Shown here: in pieces, positions 26,285-35,452 of the stretch | Layout: each line of letters opens with the position of its first letter | How positions within the stretch are numbered: the stretch's first letter is position 1 | NCBI GenBank assembly: GCA_963785415.1 | Contig: CAWAVB010000001.1 | Span: 2,029,976-2,093,975, forward strand | DNA length: 64,000 nt | From: Bog-793 sp963785415 | GTDB taxonomy: Bacteria > Actinomycetota > Acidimicrobiia > Acidimicrobiales > Bog-793 | Direction: 5' to 3' | The notes under the pieces: model-generated | The model's database searches: none | Seen by the model: the letters and a program-made list of their open reading frames with translations, nothing else | What the model was told of the DNA's origin: nothing | Made by a program: the position numbers and the translations under genes

Positions 26285-29200
26285 ATCAGTTCGTTCAACC
26301 CGATCATCCCCTGGTCTGAGCTCGAGCGTCGTCTCTCGGGGCGGCGGAACGGGCACACGCCTCCACGGGCCCCGGCGGAGCACGCGGGGGACCACGCGGT
26401 CTCCGCCGCGCCGGAAGGTCCCGGGATCCGCCGGGCCGAGGTGCCCTACGCGGAGTTGCACTGCCACTCGAACTTCAGCTTCCTCGATGGCGCCTCGAGC
26501 CCCGAGGCGCTCGCCGCGGAGGCGGCGCGTCTCGGCCTCGAGGCGCTCGCGCTCACCGACCACGACGGGTGCTACGGCGTCGTCCGCTTTGCCGCGGCGG
26601 CCCGGGAGTTCTCGCTGCGGACCGTCTTTGGCGCCGAGCTCTCGTTGCCGACCGGCTCTGCCCGCCGACCCGAGGCGCGGGCCGGCGCGATCGATCCCGA
26701 GTCTGCGCACCTCGTCGTGCTGGCGCGAGACCCCGAAGGGTACGCCCGGCTGTCGACGGCGATCGCCCGGGCCCATCTCGCCGGGGGGAGAAGGGCCGGC
26801 CCGCTTTCGATCTCGGCCTCCTTTCCGAGGCCCACGGGGGTCACTGGTGCGTCCTCACCGGCTGCCGGCGCGGCGCCGTGCCGGCCGCGCTTGTCGCCGG
26901 GGGACCGGCCGCGGCGGCGCGCGAGCTCGCCCGCCTCGTCGAGGCGTTCGGCCGGGACAACGTCGCCGTCGAGCTGTTCGATCACAACACGCCGCTCGAC
27001 GAGGCGCGCAACGACGCCCTTGCCGCGCTCGGCACCCGTGCCGGCGTCGACCTCGTCGCGACGACGAACGCGCACTACGCGACGCCGTCGGGCTACGCAC
27101 TGGCGACGGCGCTCGCCGCGGTCCGGGCCCGGCGCAGCCTCGAGGAGGTGGACGGCTGGCTCCCGGCCTGGGCCGGAGCGTCGCTGCGGTCGGGGGCCGA
27201 GCAGGCCCGGCGGTTCCGCCGTTACCCCGGGGTGGTCGAGACGGCCGCCGAGCTCGGCCGGGAGTGCGCCTTCGACCTCCGGCTCATCGCCCCGGGCCTC
27301 CCTCCGTTCCCGGTGCCGCCCGGCACCGACGAGGCGGGATACCTGCGGACCCTCGTCGAGGCCGGCGGCACCCGCCGCTACGGCCGGCGCGGCGCGGCGC
27401 GCGTCCCCGACGCCTGGGAGGCGATCGACCGGGAGCTCGGCATCATCGAGGCGCTCGGCTTCCCCGGCTACTTCCTCGTCGTCTGGGACATCGTCGAGTT
27501 CTGCCGGCGGGAGAACATCTTCTGCCAGGGGCGCGGGTCGGCGGCGAACTCGGCGGTCTGTTACGCCCTCGGGATCACGAACGCCGACGCCGTCGCCCTC
27601 GGGCTGTTGTTCGAGCGGTTCCTGTCGCCCGCCCGCGACGGCCCGCCCGACATCGACCTCGACATCGAGTCCGGCCGGCGCGACGAGGTCATCGCCTACG
27701 TTTACGACCGTTACGGGCGGGAGCACGCCGCCCAGGTGGCAAACGTCATCACCTACCGCCCGCGCTCCGCGATCCGCGACGTCGCCCGGGCGCTCGGCTA
27801 CCCGTCGGGAACCGTCGACACCTGGTCGGCGGCGGTCGGGAGGGCGTTCGTCGCGAGCATCGCCCACCCCGCGCCGCCGGGTGCCCGGCCCGAGGCCGAT
27901 CCCGGCGAGCTGGGCGTCCCGCCGGAGGTGGTGCGCCTCGCGGCCGAGTTCGAGGGTTTCCCCCGGCATCTCGGCATCCACTCCGGGGGGATGGTGATTT
28001 GCGACCGGCCGGTGATCGCCGTCTGCCCGGTCGAGTGGGCCCGGCGGGAGGGGCGCTCGGTGCTCCAGTGGGACAAGGAGGACTGCGCGGCCGTCGGGCT
28101 CGTGAAGTTCGACCTATTGGGCCTCGGCATGCTCGAAGCGCTTCACCGCATGGTCGACCTCGTCGCCGAACGCCACGGCGACGAGGTCGAGCTCGCGACG
28201 ATCCCCCAGGAAGACGCCGTCTACGACATGCTCGCCCGGGCGGATTCGATCGGGGTGTTCCAGGTCGAGAGCCGCGCCCAGATGGCGACGTTGCCGCGGC
28301 TGCGCCCCCGCGTCTTTTACGACCTCGTCGTCGAGGTCGCGCTCATCCGGCCGGGGCCGATCCAGGGCGGCTCGGTCCACCCGTACCTGCGCCGCCGCAA
28401 CGGGGAGGAGGAGGTGCGCTACCTTCACCCTCTTTTGCGAAGGGCCCTCGAGAAGACGCTCGGCGTGCCGCTTTTCCAGGAGCAGCTGATGCAGATCGCG
28501 ATCGACGTCGCCGGCTTCGACGCCGTCGAGGCGGACGAGCTCCGCCAGGCGATGAGCTCGAAGCGGTCCGCGGCGCGCATGGAGCGGCTGCGGGGGCGCC
28601 TCTACCGGGGGATGGCCGAACGCGGGATCACCGGCGAGGTGGCCGACACGATCTACGAGCAGCTCGCCGCCTTCGCCAACTTCGGCTTCCCCGAGTCGCA
28701 CTCGGTCTCGTTCGCCTATCTCGTCTACGCCTCGGCGTGGTTCAAGCACCACTACCCGGCGGCGTTCCTCGCCGCCCTCTTGAACTCCCAGCCGATGGGG
28801 TTCTGGTCGCCCGAGAGCCTCGTGGCCGACGCCCGTCGCCACGGGGTCGCGACGTTGCGCCCCGACGTGAACACGAGCGCCGCCGCGGCGACGCTCGTCG
28901 ACGACCCGGTGCTCGCCGGGGCGATGGCGGTCCGGCTCGGTCTCGCCTCGATCCGGGGGATCGGCGCCGGGCTCGCCGGGCGGATCGCCGCCGGGGCACC
29001 GTATGCGAGCATCGACGACCTCGCGCGCCGGATCGGGCCGACCCGCCCGCAGCTCGAGTCGCTGGCGACGGCGGACGCCCTCGCCGGACTCGGCGCCCTC
29101 GACCAGCCGGGCCGCGCCGGGGCGACCCCGCGCCGGGCGGCGCTGTGGGCCGCGGGCGTGCTCGCCGACGGGAGCCCCGCCCGCCTGCCCGGCATGGTCC

Positions 29201-29646
29201 CCGGGGCGGTCGCCCCGGCGCTGCCGGCGATGGACGAGGTCGACGTCCTCGCCGCCGACCTCTGGGCGACGGGCGTCTCGACCGAGAGCCACCCCGTCGC
29301 GCCGCTGCGGGAGTGGCTCGCCCGCCAGGGCGTGGCCCCGGCGGCCTCGCTCGTCGAGGTGGACGGGCCCGCCAGGGTGCGTGTCGCGGGGATCGTCACC
29401 CACCGCCAGCGGCCCTCGACCGCCGGCGGGACGGTGTTCGTCAACCTCGAGGACGAGACGGGGGTCGTCAACGTCATCTGCTCGCCGGGGCTGTGGGCCC
29501 ACCACCGGGGGGCCGTCGCCTCGGCCCCGGCGCTCCTTGTCCGTGGCCGGCTCGAGGGCGCCGGTGCGGCCCGGTCGGTCGTCGCCGAGCGCCTCGAGGT
29601 GCTCGAGCTCAACATGGCGGTCGGCCGCTCCCGCGACTTCCGCTGA
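26285..29646 (+). CDS. dnaE2: Error-prone DNA polymerase III alpha subunit DnaE2, with an apparent frameshift
   Basis: The PHP domain starts VPYAELHCHSNFSFLDGASS, reading from a GTG at 26441. A conserved N-terminal arm (NPIIPWSELERRLSG) is readable in the same frame back to about 26285, where I see no ATG, GTG or TTG. After ARAHLAGG the frame changes; the rest (EKGRPAFDLGLLSEAHGG, the catalytic PPDIDLDIESGRRDE and VKFDLLGLGML aspartates, and the OB-fold region VRVAGIVTHRQRPSTAGG) is in a second frame. The switch is at a G6 run (26783-26788), and one extra G restores the family sequence. DnaE2 performs damage-induced translesion synthesis with ImuA' and ImuB. The start at 26285 is approximate. 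Confidence 0.9.
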
Positions 29647-29817
29647 CCGCCCGCTGGAAAACCTTCCAGCACGCAGCGTGTTCGCGCAATCACGCTCCGC
29701 GGGGAGAGCATCCACCACCACCACTCCACGTGCTGATACCGTTTCGTCAGACAGCAAGCGCGAAAGAGCTAGCCAGAAGATCGTTGACCACACAAGGTGG
29801 CCAAGGTGGATTTCATC

Positions 29818-29847
29818 TTGACTGAGAGTGGTCAGTAGTGCCACACT
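29818..29847 (+). promoter_or_regulatory. Putative promoter for leaderless transcription of the gene at 29855
   Basis: TTGACT (29818-29823), an 18-base spacer and CACACT (29842-29847) place the transcription start near the ATG at 29855, 7 bases after the -10. The spacer carries an imperfect repeat (GTGGTCAGTAGTG). Confidence 0.45.
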
Positions 29848-29854
29848 GCGTGGT

Positions 29855-30592
29855 ATGCCGAACACCACAGAGGCCGAGCTTGTCCATACGACCGAGGCAC
29901 TGGGCCAGATGGTCCAGCTCGGCGAATGGGTGATCGAAGCAAAGACGCTGAGCGGGGAAGGCACACCGATCGACGAGGTGCTCGCCCGCGGCGGCACCTT
30001 CTACGGGCGTGAGGTACTCAACGCTTGGCGCTTCCTGCCCCCGACCGGCTGGCGGCTCATCTACGAAGACCCGATCAACCGCGTCTACTGCGCGCGCGAA
30101 CCCGGGGCCGAGGGCGAATGGGCGGTCGCGCCCTTAAAGCTCGAATCCGGGGTCTGGCGTGCCGGCAGCGCCGGTCGCAACCTGCGGGCGATCGTGACGA
30201 GCATGTCGCCGACGAGGAACCTCGAGCTCATGTGGCCGGTCGAGCAGCTCATCGTGCGCGGTTCGGCGCCCCAGCTCTACGCCAAGGTGAAGAACACGAG
30301 CACCGAGCTGTGGTCCGCCGACGGCGAGAAGCCCCTGGAGGTCGTCGCCTGGCTGCTCGAGCTGCCTTCGAACCGCCGTCTGCTCGCCTCGCGCGACGAC
30401 GAGGTCGCCTCGGGTCCGAACCGTCCCGGCAAGACCATCCTCGTCCCGCCCGGTGCGGCGATCGAGGTCCCCGTCAGGTTGGCGACGATCGCCCCGGAGA
30501 GCTTGCTCCCCGGCACGTACGGGATCATCGGCCGCCTCGAGCGGCTCGGCCTGACCTCAACGACCGGAACGGTCGTCGTCGTCGAGCGCTGA
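29855..30592 (+). CDS. Conserved hypothetical protein, possibly a beta-sandwich fold
   Basis: I do not recognise this 245-residue protein. The N-terminal third is charged and helical (QLGEWVIEAKTLSGEGTPID) and the middle contains LPPTGWRLIYEDPINRVYCA. The second half reads as alternating strands with a fibronectin-like flavour (TLVPPGAAIEVP-type stretch ending RLERLGLTSTTGTVVVVER). There is no signal peptide or membrane segment. A strong terminator follows 11 bases after the stop. Confidence 0.55.
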   Translation: MPNTTEAELVHTTEALGQMVQLGEWVIEAKTLSGEGTPIDEVLARGGTFYGREVLNAWRFLPPTGWRLIYEDPINRVYCAREPGAEGEWAVAPLKLESGVWRAGSAGRNLRAIVTSMSPTRNLELMWPVEQLIVRGSAPQLYAKVKNTSTELWSADGEKPLEVVAWLLELPSNRRLLASRDDEVASGPNRPGKTILVPPGAAIEVPVRLATIAPESLLPGTYGIIGRLERLGLTSTTGTVVVVER

Positions 30593-30603
30593 TCGCAACC
30601 TCT

Positions 30604-30642
30604 GATCAAAAAAGCCCGGCCGATGGCCGGGCCTTTTTGATC
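30604..30642. terminator. Bidirectional intrinsic terminator
   Basis: The sequence AAAAAAGCCCGGCC, a GAT loop, then GGCCGGGCCTTTTT forms a GC hairpin flanked by A and T runs, with a further GATC/GATC extension. It lies between two convergent genes and can terminate both. Confidence 0.92.
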
Positions 30643-30649
30643 AACGAGC

Positions 30650-30973
30650 TCAGTCGTCGAGCTTGAAGTCGCCCCCGGTCGCCGGGCCCGAGGCGGGCGG
30701 CGCGTCCGGCGACGCCTCGGCCGCGGCGGCCGCGGCCTGGGCCGCCTCGTGGTCTTTTAGGGCGGCGACGAGCCGGTCGATCTCGGACGACGTGTTCGAA
30801 TCAGCGGTCCCACTGCGCTGGGCGTAGACGGCGGCGCCGAGGTCGCGGAACATCGCGTCCTGCTCGCGCTTGGCCTTCGCCTCGTCGATCTTGGCCTGCC
30901 CGGCCTTGGCCGCCTGCTGGGCCTTCTGGGCCGCCTGGGCGGCGCCTTGCTTCACCTTGTCCATGAACGGCAT
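30650..30973 (-). CDS. Small Ala-rich coiled-coil protein
   Basis: The 107-residue protein is charged and Ala-rich, with a heptad-like stretch (VKQGAAQAAQKAQQAAKAGQ, then EAKAKREQDAMFRDLGAAVY) that suggests a coiled coil and a Pro/Ala-rich acidic end (GDFKLDD). The ATG at 30973 follows GGAGGAAAC, a strong ribosome-binding site. It lies just downstream of the AIM24 gene on the same strand and ends next to the terminator. Confidence 0.7.
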   Translation of the reverse strand: MPFMDKVKQGAAQAAQKAQQAAKAGQAKIDEAKAKREQDAMFRDLGAAVYAQRSGTADSNTSSEIDRLVAALKDHEAAQAAAAAAEASPDAPPASGPATGGDFKLDD

Positions 30974-31003
30974 GTTTCCTCCTCGTCGGAACACCTTTGG
31001 ACA

Positions 31004-31807
31004 CTAGAGCCTGTCGATGAGACCACCACCCTGCCGCAGGCCGCGCTTGTCGTCGGTGTTGTGCTCCTCGGTCTCCAGGTTGAAATGCAGCGTCGACTGC
31101 AGGATCACCGGCCCGCTTCCCGAGAGGGTGATCATGCTCAATCCCTGACCGCCGAAAGCGGCGGTCATCACGGTCTGCATGTTGAGGGCACCGACGTAGT
31201 CGACGCCGTACTCGACGGTCTCGGCGAAGGCGACGAGCGCGCCGGCGTGCACCTGGATTTTGCCGCCGTAGTTGGCCGGGTCGAGGTCGACGAGCGTCCC
31301 GCCGCCGGCGATGAGGAGGGTCCCGGTCCCGGTGAAGTGCTCGAGGATGTAGCCCTCGCCGCTACGCCGGCCGGAACGGAACTTGGAGAGCGCGATGCCG
31401 AACTTGACGCTCTCCTCGGCGCAGACGAAGGCCTCTTTCTCGGTCATCCAGCCAGTCGATCCGTCGAGCTCGATCGTGCGCATCTGGCCCGGGAGGTTCC
31501 CCCCGAACGCGACGAGTCCGGAGCCACCTTCGGGGCGGAACCACTGGAAGGCGAGGCTCTGGCCGCTGAGTACGCGCTTGCCGACGTCGGTCGCGGTCGA
31601 CAGCGCCTGCTGAAGCAGCCCGCCTTTCTTCGCCGGTGCTCCGCTGGAATCTCCGGCACCGGGCGGTGTGCTGAGCCGCGTCTCCATCGAGACGTTCGTC
31701 GTCTTCCAGCGGAACTTGTTCGCGTTCGAGTAGATCGCCTGGCCCTGTTCGAGCTGGCAGGTCACCGACTGGGCGAGCTCACCGGCGATCTTCATCTTGA
31801 TGGTCAC
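31004..31807 (-). CDS. AIM24-family protein
   Basis: The 267-residue protein has the AIM24 (TIGR00266-like) pattern: GQAIYSNANKFRWKTTNVSM, FRPEGGSGLVAFGGNLPGQM, GYILEHFTGTGTLLIAGGGT, LDPANYGGKIQVHAGALVAF, and the closing VILQSTLHFNLETEEHN. The fold is a double-stranded beta-helix (TRAP-like) and the function in bacteria is unknown. The GTG at 31807 follows GGGAGG at a good distance; longer frames to 31861 are not family-like. It is likely in an operon with the coiled-coil gene. Confidence 0.86.
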   Translation of the reverse strand: MTIKMKIAGELAQSVTCQLEQGQAIYSNANKFRWKTTNVSMETRLSTPPGAGDSSGAPAKKGGLLQQALSTATDVGKRVLSGQSLAFQWFRPEGGSGLVAFGGNLPGQMRTIELDGSTGWMTEKEAFVCAEESVKFGIALSKFRSGRRSGEGYILEHFTGTGTLLIAGGGTLVDLDPANYGGKIQVHAGALVAFAETVEYGVDYVGALNMQTVMTAAFGGQGLSMITLSGSGPVILQSTLHFNLETEEHNTDDKRGLRQGGGLIDRL

Positions 31808-32113
31808 GACCGACCTCCCTGGGACGAATGGCACGCGATGGCGGAGCCGACGGTAATGCACCGCGCAGCGGCCGGTTGGGGCGACCCCGCCGTCCAGACC
31901 TGGTCGCTGGCTGCCATGACGGCATCATGCTCGCACGCCGTCCCGGTCTCCGCTCGGGGAACGGGCGCACCCGTTCACACCGCCCGCATGGTGGCGGCCG
32001 GGGGTGGCGTCGCTAGTCTCGCTTCGTGGTCGCGAGTTGGCCGTCGTCCCCAGCCACGGCGGCACCGGCCCCGTGCGACCTACGATTCTGCGGCACCACG
32101 CGAGGAGGTTCGT

Positions 32114-32347
32114 ATGCGGCGCCGACATGAAGCCGAGCCCCCGCCTCCGCCGGTCCCGGTCGTTTGGCAGATGGCGCCGGCCACGTCCGGTGAGGTCGGC
32201 CCGGACATCGCCCACCAGCTCGCGGAGATCGACCGTCGTGTCCAGCGGATCGCGTCCGACCGGCCGGAAGGCGGCGACCTCAACACGCTTGCCGTTTCCA
32301 TTCACGGACTCATCGAGTGCATCCGGGAGCTGCACCGGGCGCCGTAG
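32114..32347 (+). CDS. Small conserved hypothetical protein
   Basis: The 77-residue protein has a Pro-rich start (EPPPPPVPVVWQM) and a helical second half (GPDIAHQLAEIDRRVQRIAS, NTLAVSIHGLIECI). A strong GAGGAGGTT ribosome-binding site precedes the ATG. Nothing indicates a function. Confidence 0.5.
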   Translation: MRRRHEAEPPPPPVPVVWQMAPATSGEVGPDIAHQLAEIDRRVQRIASDRPEGGDLNTLAVSIHGLIECIRELHRAP

Positions 32348-32417
32348 GGATCGATCCGCCAACCGCCCTTGGTCGCGGACCCGCATCCGGTGGGCGTCCG
32401 CGCACCTTCCCGGCGCC

Positions 32418-33113
32418 TCAGGTCGCGTCCGGGCCGCCTGATTCGCGCCGGCTCGCCGCGGCTCGCCCGAGGAGGTCGATGACCTCGGCGTCCGTCGTCT
32501 GGGCGAAGTTCTCGTACCACTCGCCGACGGCGTTGAAGCCGGCCGGCGCCATGAGACAGACGAGCTCGTCGACCGAGCCGGCGAGCTCGGGCAGCGATTC
32601 TGCCGGGGCGACGGGGACGGCGAGGACGATCCGCGCGGCGCCGGAGGCGCGGGCGACCTGACAGGCGGCGCGCGTCGTCGCGCCGGTCGCGACCCCGTCG
32701 TCAACGACGATGACGGTGTGGCCCGCGAGGCGGACGCCAGCCTGGCCGGAGCGGTAGAGCGCCGCCCGCCGTTCGACCTCGGCGGCCTCGCGCCGTTCGA
32801 TCGTGGCGAGCTCGTCGTCGCCGATCCCGGTGGCGAGGGCGAGGGCCGCGTTGAGCACTCGGACGCCGTGTTCGCCGACGGCCCCCACGGCGAGCTCGGG
32901 TTGCCAGGGCGCGCCCAGCTTGCGGACGACGATCACGTCGAGCGGCAGTCCGAGTGCCGTGGCGATCTCGAAGGCGACGGGGACGCCCCCCCGGGGCAGT
33001 GCGGCGACGACGGCGGTGGTCGCCCGGTACTCCTCGAGACAGGCGGCGAGGCCGCGTCCGGCCTCGGTGCGGTCGACGAACCGCCCGTCCCGTCGCATCC
33101 GCGCGTCGCTCAT
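32418..33113 (-). CDS. Phosphoribosyltransferase-domain protein
   Basis: The 231-residue protein contains the PRPP loop VIVVDDGVATGATTRA and the start block VVAALPRGGVPVAFEIATAL with PLDVIVVRKLG. This is the common actinobacterial type of phosphoribosyltransferase whose members are often near hydrolases or dormancy genes. Which base or group is transferred is unknown. The start at 33113 (MSDARMRRDGRFVDRTEAGR) is preferred over an upstream 33161 frame. Confidence 0.88.
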   Translation of the reverse strand: MSDARMRRDGRFVDRTEAGRGLAACLEEYRATTAVVAALPRGGVPVAFEIATALGLPLDVIVVRKLGAPWQPELAVGAVGEHGVRVLNAALALATGIGDDELATIERREAAEVERRAALYRSGQAGVRLAGHTVIVVDDGVATGATTRAACQVARASGAARIVLAVPVAPAESLPELAGSVDELVCLMAPAGFNAVGEWYENFAQTTDAEVIDLLGRAAASRRESGGPDAT

Positions 33114-33157
33114 TGTGACGCGATTCTCGCCGATTGACGGCAGGCGCGGTGCCGGGG

Positions 33158-33628
33158 TCACCTGTCGCCGGCGGGGGGCATGATGATGGTCGGCTCCACG
33201 TCGACCGCGGTCCGCAGGCTATTCGCCACGTAGCACTCGCGGTGCGCAAGCTCGACGAGACGTCGCACGCGCGCCTCGTCGACCGGACCGCGAAAGGCGA
33301 TCCGGGGGCGCAGGCGGATCCTCGTCAAGCGCACCGGGGGGTCGTCCTCCGGCATTTCACCGACGGCGTCGTCCTCGTAGCCGACGATGTCGAGACGCGC
33401 CCGGGCCGCGACGGCGAGGAACGAGAGCAGCTGGCACGACGCCGCCGCGAGGACGACGAGCTGCTCGGGATTCCACCCCGCCGCGTCGCCGCGGAAGGCG
33501 GGATCGGCGGAAAGCGACATGCGGGTGTGCGAGTTCGTCGCCTCGTGGTCCCGGCCGTAGTGTTCGTAGCCCGAGCCGGTCGACCCCGACCAGGAGAGCT
33601 GGACGTCGTAGTGATGGGTGGGGGACAT
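33158..33628 (-). CDS. OsmC/Ohr-family peroxidase-like protein
   Basis: The 156-residue protein contains two cysteines in the OsmC arrangement: AAASCQLLSFLAVAAR and LAHRECYVANSLRT. It begins HHYDVQLSWSGSTGSGYEHY. OsmC/Ohr proteins reduce organic hydroperoxides with a Cys pair and a thiol donor. The ATG at 33628 fits the family N-terminus. It lies 45 bases upstream of the phosphoribosyltransferase start on the same strand. Confidence 0.88.
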   Translation of the reverse strand: MSPTHHYDVQLSWSGSTGSGYEHYGRDHEATNSHTRMSLSADPAFRGDAAGWNPEQLVVLAAASCQLLSFLAVAARARLDIVGYEDDAVGEMPEDDPPVRLTRIRLRPRIAFRGPVDEARVRRLVELAHRECYVANSLRTAVDVEPTIIMPPAGDR

Positions 33629-33810
33629 CACCAGATCTTCGCGTCGAGCGGCCACCTGGGGGCCGCGGCGAACCCATCGGCGGGGGCGCGCACCCCTGGC
33701 GGTGTCGCGCCGACCATACCGACGAGCTGGTCGAGACCGGCCCGACCTTCCGGCTCGCGGCTGACGGGGACTTGTACGCTCGACCCGGACACCGCGACAA
33801 GGGAGAGACG

Positions 33811-34311
33811 ATGGCAGCACTCGAGCTGTCGACGGTCGTGCTCGAGATCCCGAACGAGCTCAATGTGATCGTCGGACAATCGCATTTCATCAAGACCGTC
33901 GAGGATCTCCACGAGGTCCTCGTCGGAACGAGCCCGTATCTGCGCTTCGGGGTCGCCTTCTGCGAGGCCTCGGGAAAGCGGCTCGTCCGCACCTCGGGCA
34001 ACGACGACGAGCTCGTCGCGCTGGCGACGAACGGCGCCTCGGCGATCGGCGCCGGGCACTGTTTCGTCGTCTTCCTGCGTGACGGCTACCCGGTGAACGT
34101 GCTCAATCAGATCAAGCAGGTGGCCGAGGTCTGCACGGTCTTCTGCGCGACGGCGAACCCCGTCGAGGTGATCGTCGCCGAGACCGCGCTCGGCCGGGGA
34201 GTGCTCGGCGTGGTGGACGGGAGCGCGCCGCTCGGGGTCGAGACGACGGAGGACGTCGCGGACAGGATCGGCCTGTTGCGGGCGATCGGCTACAAGTTGG
34301 GCGGATCCTGA
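33811..34311 (+). CDS. Adenosine-specific kinase
   Basis: The 166-residue protein is homologous along its length to the adenosine-specific kinase family: FIKTVEDLHEVLVGTSPYLR, FGVAFCEASGKRLVRTSGND, AIGAGHCFVVFLRDGYPVNV, CTVFCATANPVEVIVAET and GVLGVVDGSAPLGVE. The family was named from archaeal members with adenosine kinase activity. The ATG at 33811 follows AAGGGAGAG. Confidence 0.85.
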   Translation: MAALELSTVVLEIPNELNVIVGQSHFIKTVEDLHEVLVGTSPYLRFGVAFCEASGKRLVRTSGNDDELVALATNGASAIGAGHCFVVFLRDGYPVNVLNQIKQVAEVCTVFCATANPVEVIVAETALGRGVLGVVDGSAPLGVETTEDVADRIGLLRAIGYKLGGS

Positions 34312-34328
34312 GCGGGAGCGCGCCGCGG

Positions 34329-34613
34329 TCAGCCTCGCGTCTCCAGGCGCCGGCGGATCGCCGCCGGGTAGTCGGGGAAGTAGTCGGCGATCTGGTCGAG
34401 CCGGAACCTCCGCAGGATCGAGGTCGGCGGCTCGTTCTCGAGCAGGAAAGCGAACGATTCCCTAACGAGGCGCGCGCCATCCACGTCCTCGCATCCGAGA
34501 GCGGCGGCGTAGCCGGCGGGGACCGCGACGACGTGGGTCGTCGTGGTTCCGCCGCGTTCCACGTCCACCCGGTACGTCCCATCGGACTGGGCGACGACGC
34601 AGACCTCGTCCAT
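34329..34613 (-). CDS. Small hypothetical protein
   Basis: The 94-residue protein begins MDEVCVVAQSDGTYRVDVER, continues THVVAVPAGYAAALG, and ends YFPDYPAAIRRRLETRG. The codon pattern is consistent with coding. I do not recognise the family. Its promoter region faces that of the DJ-1 gene. Confidence 0.5.
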   Translation of the reverse strand: MDEVCVVAQSDGTYRVDVERGGTTTTHVVAVPAGYAAALGCEDVDGARLVRESFAFLLENEPPTSILRRFRLDQIADYFPDYPAAIRRRLETRG

Positions 34614-34739
34614 CGCCGCGATGGTAGCGGTGGACGTCGTGGGCCCAAGGGCGCGGGTCACCCCGGCGTCGGCGGGGACCATCGTGCGCGCCGGTAGAAC
34701 CGAGCGCATCAGGCGGAACGCGAACGAAAGGAGCCGGGG

Positions 34740-35381
34740 TTGGAAAGCGGAGAGGGCAGCACCCACGACCACAGCCGGATCGCGACGGTGCTCTTCGAGG
34801 GCTTCGAACCGCTCGATGTGTTCGGGCCGCTCGAGGTCTTCGGTGTGTCACAGCGCTTCGATGTGAGCCTGTTGGGACCGGATGCGGAACCGGTGCGCAG
34901 TTCGCTGGGCCAGCGTGTCGTCGCCGATCTCGCGTGGCGCGACGCCCCGCCACCGGAGATCGTGCTCGTGCCCGGCGGGATCGGCACGCGCCGCCTCGTC
35001 GAGGACGACGGGTTCCTCTCCTGGCTCTCCGCGTGGTCCTCGTCCGCGACCTACGTCACGTCGGTGTGTACCGGATCGGGCGTGCTCGCCCGGGCCGGGC
35101 TGCTCGACGGCTACCGCGCCACCTCGAACAAGCAGGCGTTCGCCTGGGCGACCTCGCAGAGCGACCGCGTCGAATGGGTGGCCGAGGCCCGCTGGGTCGC
35201 CGATCGTGACCGGTGGACGTCGTCGGGTGTCGCCGCGGGCATGGACATGGCGCTGGCGCTTGTTGCTCATTTGCACGGTGAGACGTTTACCTCGCGGGTC
35301 GCGGACGGGATCGAGCTCGAATGGCACCGCGACGCGACCTGGGATCCGTTCGCCGCGAGGGCCGGTCTCGACCCCGGCTGA
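34740..35381 (+). CDS. DJ-1/PfpI-family protein
   Basis: The 213-residue protein shows the DJ-1/PfpI fold: ATVLFEGFEPLDVFGPLEVF, VLVPGGIGTRRLVEDDGF, the nucleophile cysteine in YVTSVCTGSGVLARAGLL, and SSGVAAGMDMALALVAHLHG. Family members include glyoxalases, isocyanide hydratases and regulators; it has no HTH domain. A TTG at 34740 follows GAAAGGAG. It is divergent from the small hypothetical gene. Confidence 0.88.
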   Translation: MESGEGSTHDHSRIATVLFEGFEPLDVFGPLEVFGVSQRFDVSLLGPDAEPVRSSLGQRVVADLAWRDAPPPEIVLVPGGIGTRRLVEDDGFLSWLSAWSSSATYVTSVCTGSGVLARAGLLDGYRATSNKQAFAWATSQSDRVEWVAEARWVADRDRWTSSGVAAGMDMALALVAHLHGETFTSRVADGIELEWHRDATWDPFAARAGLDPG

Positions 35382-35452
35382 CCCTACGGGCGCCGCGGTT
35401 CTGCCCACCACGCGGTCGGGGCGTGCCGGGAGGTCGCGGTGCCGCCGCGGCC

